The notes beneath the pieces were generated by a model. That model made no database searches. It worked only from the letters and a program-made list of their open reading frames with translations, and had not been told where the DNA came from. A stretch of DNA of 64,000 nt from Piliocolobus tephrosceles. Taxonomy: Eukaryota > Chordata > Mammalia > Primates > Cercopithecidae. The position numbers and the translations under genes were made by a program. The stretch is taken from the NCBI RefSeq assembly GCF_002776525.5, contig NC_045438.1, positions 160,642,616 through 160,706,615 on the forward strand, given 5' to 3'. Of the stretch, positions 33,591 through 44,409 are shown piece by piece; within the stretch, counting starts at the first letter, position 1; each line of letters opens with the position of its first letter.

Positions 33591-35079
33591 AAAGAAAGGC
33601 ATTTGGGCCGTGTTAATAAGGGGTTAACAGCAGCTCTCTCTGCCTTTATGCAGTTGCAGTTCAGCAGCAGTAAATTCTCATCTGAACTGCAATTGACCCT
33701 GTGCACACAATCATGTTATTCATATTCTTATAAACAGAGGGTACAGTATGTATAATTTCCTAGATTTCTGGGAGGGGATGTATCATAACTAAACTCCAAC
33801 TTTTCCTTTGGAGAAATGGTCCCATTTGTTTCTGGTTAGCTTCAAAGCAAAAACTAATTTTTTCCTTCTATGTGTCAGTAACTCGAGTGAAATTTGTCAC
33901 TTGTTTTTATGAAAAATTCTTTGCCATTACCTTCATTGCTTGAAATAAAAAAAAAAAAAAAAATTAACACCACCCAGTACAACCCACACACCCTGCATGG
34001 TACAAGGCACTTGAAACGTAATGACAGAACGGTGGTGTCATTTCTAGTCATGGAAACTAACAGGAGTCCCCCGGAATGGCCTCAAATTCATCCGTCAAGA
34101 ATCTGTTTTCTAGTACCTACTATGGGAGCAAGACCACTGGTGACATCTTGTTCCAATTTAAGCAAGGTTGAGCCGTAGGCCAGCTCCTTCAAATCATAAC
34201 CAGCACAGAAATTGCCTCCTACCAAAAAACCACAAGGGTTAGACTCTGTAAGAATGAGTCCCAGAAAAGCTGGAACTCTCAAGTCCAAGCATATTTCTGA
34301 AGCAGTCCAATCAAGAACGGCATTTTCATTTTCTTTCTACGGGGGATTTCTTGTTTGTCCAAGATGAAGTTGAAGTGTGGTTGGGGGTGAAGGAAGAGCA
34401 GCTTTATTTTGCTCCGAAAGAACTAACGACTCCTTCACCACTTTACGTTGAGCCAGAGCTACTTAGAAAATGCTCAATCTACTTTTACCTTTCTATACAT
34501 GTATTTAATAGAGATACCATTTTATTAGTAAATTACCGAAAACATGAGCTGACGCTCTCTCAGCGGTGACTCACTGTGAACCGGACGTTTCCCTAGGGGC
34601 ATAGCTGTCCCCAGGGAAATCTCCTCTGAGCTGTATTTTCTAATGTGGGGCATGCCTTACTATAGGACCAAAAGAATTGTGACAACATTCAGGGAGGTTC
34701 CCTGTCTACACCCTGAATTCCGAACATTATTACATGCTCCATGGCTTTGAACTCTGTTTATTTGACCTCTTTAAGTTCAAGTAGCCAATGATTGAGGCAA
34801 CAAATAGGAGTGGCCCTGAGATGATTCGAAGATGTCGGGTACACCCAGGATGAATGAGGAGCAGTCGATTCACATTTAGGATCCACAAGGGTAATGTGTG
34901 TGTCACTGCGGGGGATGACAGTAGAGACGGAGGAGGGAGGGAGGGTGCTGAAGGCAGTGGTCGGTGGCAGCCACCATGACCTGGGGCTACCTGCAGCGGC
35001 TCCTGTAATGGAGATGGGGAGCACTGGTTGTAGGGAACCAGCTGGCTCTACAGACCCCTGAGATGGTCCCTAGTGCAAT
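33591..35079. other. Mostly unassigned DNA around the crotonase relic
   Basis: It contains a 17-nt A-run at about 33946-33963 without a SINE body, and G-rich GGAGGAGGGAGGGAGGG at 34928-34945. Apart from 34103-34218 on the minus strand no coding segment is recognised. The minus frame at 34758-35024 and the + frame at 34351-34569 have no known motif. Confidence 0.4.
34103..34218 (-). pseudogene. Relic exon of an enoyl-CoA hydratase (crotonase) family gene
   Basis: Read on the minus strand, an acceptor-like GGTTTTTTGGTAG (34231-34219) is followed by a frame beginning GGNFCAGYDLKELA, then LKLEQDV and GLAPI (ending about 34121). In crotonases the FCAGxDL segment supplies an oxyanion-hole backbone NH and lines the CoA pocket. 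Here it is intact, including AGYD. The split glycine codon gives a phase-1 acceptor. A donor-like ATA/GTAGGT at 34122-34115 would make a 98-bp exon. Alternatively, frame continues through VGTRKQIL to a stop near 34090. None of the human crotonase genes that I can recall (ECHS1, AUH, ECHDC1-3, HIBCH, EHHADH, HADHA, ECI) reads CAGYDLKEL. I found no neighbouring exons of this fold within several kilobases, so a decayed single exon of a lost gene is the likeliest reading. A live exon with distant partners is possible. Confidence 0.55.
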
Positions 35080-35442
35080 TGGCTGTATTATGTCCCCCCA
35101 AAATTCATATGCTGAAATCCTAACCTTCAGTGCCTCCGAATTTGACTCTATTTGAAGATGGAGCCTTAAAAGAGGTAATTAAGCGAAAATGAGGCCATTA
35201 GGATGGGACTTAATCTAATCTGACTGGTGTCCTTATCAGAAAAGGCAATGAGGACACAGAGACACACAGAGGGAGAACCAGGTGGGGACACAGGGAGAAG
35301 ACGGCATCTACTGCTAGGGAGAGTGGCCCCGGGTAGAACCAACCCTACCAGCACCTGGATCTCGGACTTCCAGCCTCCAGAATGGCGGAGAAATACAGTC
35401 TTGTTTAATGCCCCCAGTCTGTGGCCCTGGCAAACTAGTACA
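35080..35442 (+). mobile_element. MLT1-type MaLR LTR
   Basis: TGTCCCCCCAAAATTCATATG, TGACTGGTGTCCTTATCAGA, GACTTCCAGCCTCCAGAATG and CCCCCAGTCTGTGG are in MLT1 order on the + strand. Confidence 0.85.
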
Positions 35443-35926
35443 ATTAGCTACTGGGATTTGCAGAGCCAAATTCTCCTGGAATTGCTGCCAAACTTCAGAT
35501 GTTTCCAAAATTGTCTTATGTAAAGCAATTTGAGAAAAGCCTTTCTTTGGGATTTTAAAATTAGGGAAAATGGTAGTATTTGAGAAGCTTTATGACCACT
35601 CATTTATTTCTGGTTTTTTCCTCACCTCTTTCCTTGTCGAATGCTGGGCCTCTACCACCTCAGCTTCCTCTCCCCGCAAGCCCTTTTAAATCCTGGTCAC
35701 CCGGTGTCATCTCCCCACCATTCCTCTGAACATGCCACAGGTCACCAACAGCACCTCCGGGCCACCTGCAAATGCTTACAGCATTTGACCAAGTTATTAC
35801 CCCTTTTTTCCTAATTTGTTAAAGAGAAGAAATACTTGAATTCTGCAAAAAATTTACACACTGCAAAAACGTGGAGTTAAAAGTAAAGCCCAAACCTCTG
35901 TTTCTTAACCTCTGCCTCCTTAAATC
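35443..35926. other. Unassigned DNA
   Basis: No gene or repeat was recognised in this stretch. Confidence 0.4.
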
Positions 35927-36148
35927 CGTGGCTGTCAACCAGGGGCAATTCTGCCCCCAAGAGGACATTTGGTAACGTCTGGAGACGTTGTTGGTTGTTG
36001 TAACTGGGTAGAGTGGAGTGTGCTACGGCATCCAGTGGGAAGAGGCCAGAGAAGCTGCTAAACATCCTACAACAAACAGAGCTGCCCTCAGTACAAAGAA
36101 TGATCTGACGCAAATGTTAATCATGTCCACATTTGAGAATCCCTGCCT
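35927..36148 (+). mobile_element. MER20 DNA transposon (hAT-Charlie, non-autonomous)
   Basis: GGCAATTCTGCCCCCAAGAGG, ACATTTGGTAACGTCTGGAG, AGCTGCTAAACATCCTACAA and the end TTTGAGAATCCCTG follow the MER20 consensus from near its left terminus to near its right terminus. Confidence 0.9.
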
Positions 36149-36214
36149 CAGGGGTAGCATAAAAATGTGCGCTACTCTTACCTTTTGTGATGCTGCGTTG
36201 GTGTATTCTTCTAT

Positions 36215-36568
36215 GTTTTGTTTTTGTTTTTGTTTTAGAGACAGAGTCTTGCTCTGTTGCCCAGGCTGGAGTGCAGTGGCGGAATCATAGCTCACTACAG
36301 CCTCTAGTTCCTGGGCTCAAGCGATCCTCCCACCTCAGCTTCCCAAGTAGCTGGGACTACAACTGTGCCAGCACACCCAGCTACATTTTTTCATTTTATT
36401 TTTAAACTAATTAACCAGACACACAGACACTTTTAAAAAAATTTTGTTTGTAGAGATAGGGTCTTGCTCTGCTGTCAAGGCTGGTCTTGAACTCCTAGCC
36501 TCAAGGGATCCTCCTGCCTAGGCCTCCCAAAGTGCTGGGATTACAAATGTGAGCCACCGGGCTGAGCC
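36215..36568 (-). repeat. AluJ-type SINE, minus strand
   Basis: It starts TTTTGTTTTTGTTTTAGAG and ends CCACCGGGCTGAGCC. An extra AT-rich stretch lies in the middle A-rich linker (36385-36440). Confidence 0.94.
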
Positions 36569-36962
36569 CTGGACTGAATTTTACCCCTTCAAAATTCGTA
36601 GGTTGCAGCTCTAACCCCTAATGTGACTGTGTTTGGAGATAGGCCCTTTGCAGAGGTAATTGAGGCTAAACGAGGTTGTACGCCCTTATTGGGGCCCTAA
36701 TCCAATAAGACTGGTGTCCTTATAAGAAGAGGAAGAGACACCAGGGCTCGCTCTATCTCCACACAACATAGAGAAAAGGCCAAATGAGGACACAGTGAGA
36801 AGGTGGTCATCTGCAGGTCAGGAGAAGACATCTCACCAGAAACCAACCCTACTGTCACCGTGATCTTGGACTTCCAGCCTCCAGATCTGTGAGAGAATAC
36901 ATTTCTGTTGTTGAAGTCATGCAGTCTGTGCTAGTCTGTTTTTGCAGCCCAAGCTAATACAC
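36569..36962 (+). mobile_element. MLT1-type MaLR LTR
   Basis: GACTGTGTTTGGAGATAGGC, CTGGTGTCCTTATAAGAAGAGG, CTTGGACTTCCAGCCTCCAG and the terminal CAGCCCAAGCTAATACACC. Almost complete. Confidence 0.88.
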
Positions 36963-37210
36963 CTTAGTTTGTCTTCTCTCCGTGTCTTCACATGGTCTTC
37001 CCGCTGTGCGTGCACATTTCTGTGTCCTGATTTCCCTCTTGTTGTAAGGACACCAGTCATATTAAATTATGACCCACCCTAATGACCTCTTTTTAATCTA
37101 ATTACCGCTTTAAAGACCCTATCTCCAAACAGTCACATTCGGAAGTTGTAGGGGTTAGGGCTTCGACACGTGAATTTAGTGAGGGAGGGGACACAATTTA
37201 GCCCATAGGA
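36963..37210 (-). mobile_element. MLT1-like LTR fragment, opposite strand
   Basis: CACATGGTCTTCCCGCTGTG, AAGGACACCAGTCATATTAA, GACCCTATCTCCAAACAGTC and GACACAATTTAGCCCATAG are antisense MLT-type wording. It abuts the + strand LTR directly, giving an inverted arrangement. Confidence 0.78.
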
Positions 37211-37734
37211 GGCAGCATCTAACGTAACTCCACAGGAGCTGTCACAAGGCCAGGTACGTACCTGCTCTGTGGAACTCTGTCCATGAGTCCAGGCCATCCA
37301 CAATCACGTTCTCATACCCTTTAGAATTTTTAGGCATGAATCAAACATCAGTCCACCAAGCCCCTTCGGCTCCGTGAATTAAATGTCCAGCTCCTTGAGG
37401 ATCCCATTAGAGCTCCCCTCCCTGGGCTGGAAGTGAGGGAGAGGGAAGAGGCATCTCCATCCCTCCCCGACGAAGTGTGAGTGGAAGTCACAGAGTGCTA
37501 GGCACGCTCTCCAAACACCTTCTGTCATTTCAGACCTCCTGGATAACTGCCTCAACTCTCTGATACTCTTGAAGAGACACGTGGCCAAAAGTTACAAAAC
37601 TGATTTTTGGAAATCTCTCTTACAAGTCCCGCATAGTGATCTTCCCGTGGCGGGTCAGAGAGGTGGACATCTGGTATAGCGGTGACCTAGTTGAATCTGA
37701 AACGGAAAGAGCTGCACTTAGAATCCACTTATAA
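37211..37734. other. Unassigned DNA
   Basis: No recognised repeat or exon was found. The minus frame at 37379-37588 lacks known motifs. Confidence 0.4.
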
Positions 37735-38080
37735 GTATAGACCTTAGGATGTCTTCAGCTGCAAATGGTAGAAAATCCTAACTGGCATTGATACAAATAA
37801 TAAGGGGCTTAATATTTCACGTAAGAAGCACCCAAGGAGGGCAGCTCTAGGCCCATCAGGGCGACAGCTCATTTCTGTGATTTTCATGGCTTCAGGTGTT
37901 GGTTTCATCCTGAGACTGGCTGCAAGATGGCTGTAGCAACCACTGACGAATTGTGTGGACTGCTGCTGATCATGGTGCAGAAGTCGCCCCAAGGACATCT
38001 TCTCAAGTCCCATTGGCCAGAATAGGGATATATGCCCTCCCTTGAACCAGCCGCCTATGAGGAGAATGGGATTGCCACGA
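37735..38080 (+). repeat. Old unnamed repeat family, copy 1
   Basis: CTTCAGCTGCAAATGGTAGAAAATCC, CTGGCTGCAAGATGGCTGT, CAAGTCCCATTGGCCAGAAT are blocks shared in order with 59660-60085. I recognise the family wording from other mammalian DNA but cannot name it. Confidence 0.45.
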
Positions 38081-39090
38081 TGAGCTCAGTCTTAGGATGT
38101 CTACCTCCTGCGTACTTCCCGAGCGTGTCCAGAGTGAGTGGAGATGATCAGCTGTACTGCCCCCGCCACCCCCGAATACAGACCCGGGGAGAGCCTGTGC
38201 CAGCTCACACGGGACTAATCAGGTAAACTAGAGCCACTTTACACTCTTTAAGGCTCCCGCCCTGCTTCCACTCTTAGGAAGCCAAATGAGGGAGAGAGAA
38301 GCAGCAGCACCAGCCGGTATTATTTTGAAGGTATACTGACTCCTGTGCATTTAGAGGAGGGTCTGATAACCAAAGAACATTGATGCTGAGATGGGAATTT
38401 GGAGCTGGATCACCTCCTGCCCAGCTGCCAATGAGGAGCACAGATCATCCCAGGTCCAAGATAGCAATTAAGTCAGTGAAGCTTTCACCAGAGGCACACG
38501 TGGGTGGCATACCAGTGAAGGCGAATGCAGGTGTGTGCTCAACTCAGTGCATGCATATTTCTAATAGATGATTTTTTCTAGGAAAATGTAAATTGTGAAA
38601 CCAATCTCAAAAGAGAAAAAAATGACAGAATAATTATCATAAGAGGAATTAAGACATCTGTCAAAGAGCTAACCAAACTGGTGTGTATGCACACACACAT
38701 GCACACCCAGAAAAGCTCAGATGGCCTCACAGAGACCTAAATCCGTAAGGATTAAATAACCCCAAACCTATTTAAGCTTTTTTGGAGCAAGAACAAATAA
38801 GACAATATCCCAATTCTTTTTTGTAAATGAAGTTTCCATGCATTCATATAAAAACCTGTTTAAGATAACAGAAGAAAACTCCAGGCCAATCATACATAGG
38901 AATATTGATGGAAAAAAAATTAGTATCAGGAAATCTATTAATGTAAGTCACACGTGATATGATCTTGCTATAAAACACAAGCAAATCAACTGAAACATAC
39001 AACAAACAACACAAAAATATTACAGAAGGTGGCTGATTACATACAAAGAGACCAGTCCAAAAAAAGTCAGAATAAAATTCTATTTTATAA
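38081..39090. other. Unassigned DNA
   Basis: No gene or named repeat was recognised. A short CA-rich run sits at 38688-38704. Confidence 0.4.
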
Positions 39091-39415
39091 TACAGTTATG
39101 CACCACATAATGGCATTTTGGCCCATAATGGACCACATATGCAATGCTGGTCCCGTAAGATTTTAATAGCATATTTTTATCCTACCTTTTCTACATTTAG
39201 ATATGTTTACATACACAAACACTTAACGTTGTGTTCCCATTGCTTACAGTCTTCAGGACAGTCACATGCTGTACAGGCTTGTAGCCTAGTAGCAATAGGC
39301 TGTACCATCCAGTCTAGGAATGTAGTAGGCTGTACCATCTAGGTTTGTGTAAGTACACTCTAAGATGTTCCCACAATGACAAAATCATATTTCTCAGAAT
39401 AGATCCATGTCTGTA
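39091..39415 (+). mobile_element. Tigger-type (TcMar) non-autonomous DNA transposon
   Basis: Imperfect terminal inverted repeats TACAGTTATGCA and CCATGTCTGTA lie within TA dinucleotides. Inner blocks TTTCTACATTTAGATATGTTTA, ACATGCTGTACAGGCTTGTA and GGTTTGTGTAAGTACACTC fit this family. No transposase is encoded. Confidence 0.82.
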
Positions 39416-39664
39416 ATTAAACATGAAATAAAAAACCATTGCCTAAGCCAAGTTCAAAAGGTTTACTCTTTTGTTTTCGTCTAATAAGAGTTTTATAGTT
39501 TTGGATCTAAATTAGTAATGTAAAATATATTAGATATATATAAACAAAATTTGTCAAGTAAGATTTGAACAGATGAGAAAAGATACACTGTTTTGGAACA
39601 AGAAGCCCTAATTTTATTAAATATCAATTATACCCAAATTAATCTATACAGTTACTATAATTTC

Positions 39665-39983
39665 GGCCAGGCACAGTGGTTCACACCTGTAATCCCAGCA
39701 CTTTGGGAGGCCGAGGTGGTTGGATCACCTGAGGTCAGGAGTTTGAGACAAGCCTGGCCAACATGGCGAAACCCCGTCTCTACTAAAAATACAAAAAATT
39801 ACCTGGGAGTGGTGGCGGGCACCTGTAATCCCAGCTACTCGGGAGGCTGAGGCAGGGAGAATTGCTTGAACCCGGGAAGTGGAGGTTGCAGTGAGCTGAG
39901 ATTGCACTACTACACTCCAGCCTGGGCAACAGAGCAAGACTCCATTTCAAAAAAAAAAAAGAAAGAAAGAAAGAAAAAAAGAG
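39665..39983 (+). repeat. Alu SINE (AluS)
   Basis: The body is full length with a (GAAA)n tail. Perfect 14-bp target-site duplications GTTACTATAATTTC are at 39651-39664 and 39984-39997. Confidence 0.98.
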
Positions 39984-41156
39984 GTTACTATAATTTCAAC
40001 AAAAATACTAATCAGAATTTTTTAAGTACAAGATAAATTGCATTCCTATGATCCTGAATTGGTTGTATTCTCTTTAATGTGCTGCTGAATACCCTTTACT
40101 AATATTTTAGAATTTTTGTATTGATATTGTTTAAGAAATTTGGATGAAATCGTAACTATAAGGACAATGGAATCGGATGGTTATTCCCAAGGTCAGTTCA
40201 TTTCTGAAAAAAAAGATAACGAAAAGCTGAAAATGATTAAAACTGGCCAATAAAAGTTAAGTGTGACCAAGACAGTTACATGGTGAAACAATAGTCTTTT
40301 CAACAAATGGTGCTGGGCAACTGGAAATCCACATTCAAATGAACCAAGTGGGATTCTTGCCCCACACCATATACAAAAATTAAGGCAAAATGCAACATAG
40401 ACTTAAATATAAGATCTAAACCTATAAAACTCTCAGATAAAACATAAATTCAGTAGGCAATGGCTTCTTAGATATGACATCAAAAGCACAAATGACAGAA
40501 GAAAAAATAGATAAATTAGACTTCATCAAAATTAAAAACTTCTGCACACCAAATAACTCCACTGAGAAAGTGACAAAGCAACCCATAGGATGAGAAAAAA
40601 AAATTGCAAGTCATATACCTGATAAGGGACTTGTACCTAAAAAATTCTAGGTATCTATAAAAACTCCTACAACTCAATAATAGAAAACAGCCCAAATTTG
40701 AAATGACCAAAGGATTCAAATAGACATTTCTCCAAAAAAAAAAAAAAAAGATATACAAATGACCTGGTCAATGTCCACATGAAAAGATGCTCAATATCAT
40801 TAGTTATTAGGGAAATGCAAATCAAAACCACAATGAGAGACCACATCACACTTACTAGGAGACTGTACTCAAAAAGACAGACAATAACAAGTGTTGGTGA
40901 GGATGTGGAGGGATTGGAACCCTCATACACGCTGGGGAGAAAGTTAAATAGGGCTGCTGCTTTGAAGTTTTTTTCTTCCAACTGTTATTTTAGATTTAGA
41001 GGGTACATGTGCAGGTTTGCTACCTGGGTATGTTGCATGATGCTGAGGTTTGGGATACAATTGATCCCATCACCCAGGTACAGAGCATAGTACCCAATAG
41101 TTATTCAACCCTTGGCCTCCTCTCTCCCTTCCCGCTCTAGTAGTCTGTTTGTTTCC

Positions 41157-41457
41157 TTTTTTTTTTTTTTTTTTTTTTGAGACAGGGTCTCACTTTCTCA
41201 CCCATGCTAAAATGCAGTGGTGTAATTGCAGCTCACTGCAGCCTCAGCCTCTTGGGCTCAAGCAATCTTCCCACCTCAGCCTCCTTAGTAGCTGGGACCA
41301 CAGGTGTGCACTACCATGCCTAGCTAACTTTATTTTTTGTAGAGATGGGGTCTTGCTATCTTGTCCAGCCTGGTCTTGAACTCCTGGGTTCAAACAATTC
41401 TCCCACCTTGGCCTTCCAAAGTTCTGGGATTGCAGGCATGAGCCACCTTGCCCGGCC
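41157..41457 (-). repeat. Alu SINE, minus strand, in the younger L1
   Basis: A 22-nt poly-T is followed by GAGACAGGGTCTCACTTTC, and the copy ends TTGCCCGGCC. Confidence 0.96.
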
Positions 41458-42261
41458 TGTTGCTCTCTTTATGTCCATGCACACCCAATGTTTAGTTCCA
41501 ATTTATAAGTGAGAACAGGCAGTATTTGGTTTTCTGTGCCTGCATTAAATTCCTTTAGGATCATGGTCTCTAACAGCATCCACATTTCTGCAAAGGACAT
41601 GATTTCGTTCTTTTTAATGAATTTCATTATTTTTTATGGCTGCATAGTATTCCACGGTGTATATTTACCACATTTTCTTTATCCAGTCCACCACTGATGG
41701 ACTCCTAGGTTAATTCTGTCTTTGCTATTGTGAATAGCACTGCGATGAACATGTGGGTGTATGTGTCTTTTTGGTAGAATGATTTATTTTCCTTTTGCTG
41801 GGTCAAATAGTTTAAGTTTTAAATGATTAAATGGTTTATGTTTAAGTTTCAAGTGGTTTATGTTTTAAATTATTTGAGAAATCTCCAAACTGCTTTTTCC
41901 ACAGTGGCTGAATTAATGTGCATTCCCACTAACAGTATATTAAGTGTTCCTGTTTCTCTACAGCCTCACCAGCATCTGTTATCTTTTTTATTTTTTAGTA
42001 ATAGTCACTCTGACTGGTAAGAGATGGTATCTCATTGTGGTTTTGATTTGCATTTCTCTGATGATTAGTGATGAGCATTTTATTCATGTTTGTTGGCTGC
42101 TTGTATGTCTTCTTTTGAGAAGTGTCTGTCCACGTCTTTTGCCCATTTGTTTTTTGCTTGATCAATTGTTTAAGTTCCTTATAGATTTTGTATGTAAGAC
42201 CTTTGTCAGATGCAGAGTTTGCAAATATTTTCTCCCATTCTGTAGGTTGTCTGTTTTACTC

Positions 42262-42559
42262 TTTTTTTTTTTTTTTTTTGAGATGGAATCTCACTGTTGC
42301 CCAGGCTGGAGTGCAGTGGCATAATCTCAGGTCACTGCAACCTCCACTTCTTGGGTTCAAGCAATTCTCCTGCCTCAGCCTCCCAAGTAGCTGGGACTAT
42401 AGGCACCTGCCACCATGCCCAGCTGATTTTTGTATTTTTATTGCAGACGGGGTTTCACCATGTTGGCCAGGCTGGTCTTGAACTCCTGACCTCAAGTGAT
42501 CCACCCATTTTGGCCTCCCAAAATGCTGGGATTACAGGCATGAGACACTGCGCCCAGCC
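42262..42559 (-). repeat. Alu SINE (AluS), minus strand, in the younger L1
   Basis: It runs from poly-T to GCGCCCAGCC. TGTTTTACTCTT before and TGTTTACTCTT after are the target-site duplication. The 126-146 codon frames here are Alu/L1 translations. Confidence 0.96.
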
Positions 42560-43080
42560 TGTTTACTCTTTGATAGTTTCTTTCGCTGTGCAGAAGCTCT
42601 TTAGTTTAATTACCTCCTATTTGTCAATTTTTGGTTTTGTTTCAATTGCTTTTGAGGACTTAGTTGTAAGTTATTTCCAAAGGCTGATGTCCAGAATGGT
42701 GTTTCCTAGGTTTTCTTCTAGGATTCTTATAGTTTGAGGTCTTACATGTAAATATTTAATTCATCTTCAGTTAATTTTTGTAAATGGTGAAAAGTAGGGG
42801 TCCAGTTTCATTCTTCTGCAGATGGCTAGCCAGCTATCCCAGTACCATTTATTCAAAAGGAAGTCCTTTCCTCATTGCTTCTTTTTGTAGATTTTGTCAA
42901 AGACCAGATGGCTATGGGTATGTGGCTTTATTTCTGGGTTCTCTATTCTGTTCCATTGGTCTGCATGTCTATTTGTACTATACTGTTTTGCTTACTGTAG
43001 CCTCATAATATAGTTCGAAGTCAGGTAGTGTGATGCCTCTGGCTTTGTTCTTTTGTGTAAAATTGCTTTGGCTATTCAGG

Positions 43081-43081
<1 letters not shown>

Positions 43082-43127
<46 letters not shown>

Positions 43128-43137
43128 NNNNNNNNNN

Positions 43138-43183
<46 letters not shown>
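43082..43183 (-). repeat. Expanded poly-T with a 10-N assembly gap
   Basis: Exactly 46 T, then 10 N (43128-43137), then 46 T, at a place where L1 normally has a short T-run before GGTTCCATGTGAA. The reading frames containing X or long F/K runs are artefacts. Confidence 0.97.
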
Positions 43184-43184
<1 letters not shown>

Positions 43185-44409
43185 GTTCCATGTGAATTTT
43201 AGAATAGTTTTTTCTAGATTTGTGAAGAATGATGCCTGTAGTTTGATCGGAATAACACTGAACCTGTAAATTGCTTAGAGCAGTACGGGGATTTTTATGA
43301 TATTGATTCTTCCAATCCATGAGTGCGGAATGTTTTTTCATTTGTGTCATCTATGATTTCTTTCAGCAGTGTTTTGTATTTGTCCTTGTAGAAATCTTTA
43401 ACTTCCCTGGTTAGATGCATTCCTAGATATTTTATTATTTTTCTGCAGCTATTGTAAATGGGATTGCATTCTCGATATGGCTTTCAGCTTCACTGTTAAT
43501 AGTATAGAAATGCAACTGATTTTTGTACAACGATTTTTGTATCCTGAAACTTTACTGAAGTTGTTTATCAGTTCCAAGAGCCTTTTGGCAGAGTCTCTAG
43601 GGTTTTCCAGGTATAGAATCACATCATCAATAAGGAGAGATAGCTTGACTTCTCCTCTTGCTATTTGGATGCCTTTTATTTCTCTCTCTTGCCTGATTGC
43701 TCTAAGACTTCAAGTTCTATGTTGAATAGTAGCGGTGAGAGTGGGCATCCTCGTCTGGTTCCAGTCCTCAAGGGGAATTCTTCCAGCTTTTGCCTGTGGG
43801 TTGCTGCTTTGAAAAACAGTTTGGCAGTTCTCGAAAATGCTAAACATAGAACTATCATATGATCCAGCAATTCCACTTCTTGGTATATACCCAAGAGAAA
43901 TGAAAAATGTATGTCCACACAAAAACTTGTACGTGAATGTTCACGGCAATGTCATTCACTAATAGCCAAAAAGTGGAATCAAATGTCCACCAGCTGATGA
44001 ATGAAGAAGCAAACGGTGGTATAGTCATACAATTGAATGTTATTTGACAATAAAAAGAAATGAAGTATTGATACATGCTACAACATGGATGAAACTTGAA
44101 AACATGTTCAATTAAAGAAGTGAGTCACAAAGAACCAAATATTATATGATCCCATTTGCATAAAATGTCTGGAATAGGCAAACCTACATGGTAGGAAGTG
44201 ATCAGTCGTTGCCAGAGGGTAGGGAAAGGAGTGAACGGGGAGTGACTGTTACTGGGTATGGGATTTATTTTAGTGTGGATGAAAATGTTTTTAAATTAAA
44301 TTTAGTGATGATTGTACAATCCTGTGACTATACTACAAAATATTAAATTGTACACTTTAAATAAGTGAATGTGTGATTTCTGAATTATATCACAATAAAC
44401 ATATTAAAA

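Larger units (their letters stand above)
40967..43798 (-). mobile_element. Younger L1 (L1PB/L1MA type), minus strand, 5'-truncated
   Basis: It starts on the + strand with a short T-run, the remnant of the poly-A tail. It then reads antisense 3' UTR (GGGTACATGTGCAGGTTTGC) and antisense ORF2 (GCATAGTATTCCACGGTGTA, CTCATTGTGGTTTTGATTTG, TTTTCTCCCATTCTGTAGG, CCTGCCTGATTGCTCTAAG). Target-site duplications GGCTGCTGCTTTGAA (40952-40966) and GGTTGCTGCTTTGAA (43799-43813) bound it. Two Alus and an abnormal poly-T with an assembly gap lie inside. No intact reading frame remains. Confidence 0.9.
40205..44403 (+). mobile_element. L1M element (ORF2 3' part and 3' UTR), interrupted by a second L1
   Basis: The left part (40205-40966) contains degraded ORF2 carboxy-terminal wording: TTTTCAACAAATGGTGCTGGGC, AACTTCTGCACACCAAATA and AATGCAAATCAAAACCACAATG. 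The right part (43799-44403) continues with GATCCAGCAATTCCACTTCT, GGTATATACCCAAGAGAAATG, AATAGCCAAAAAGTGG and a L1M 3' UTR ending near AATAAACATATTAAAAGG. Many stops make it non-coding. The two halves are separated by a younger opposite-strand L1. Confidence 0.88.

Noticed and set aside
42188..42737. 97- and 146-codon frames (42188-42481 and 42297-42737, +)
   Set aside because: Both run through a minus-strand Alu and antisense L1. The composition is that of repeat translation.
43030..43350. Poly-phenylalanine and poly-lysine frames containing X
   Set aside because: They are produced by the poly-T run and N gap.
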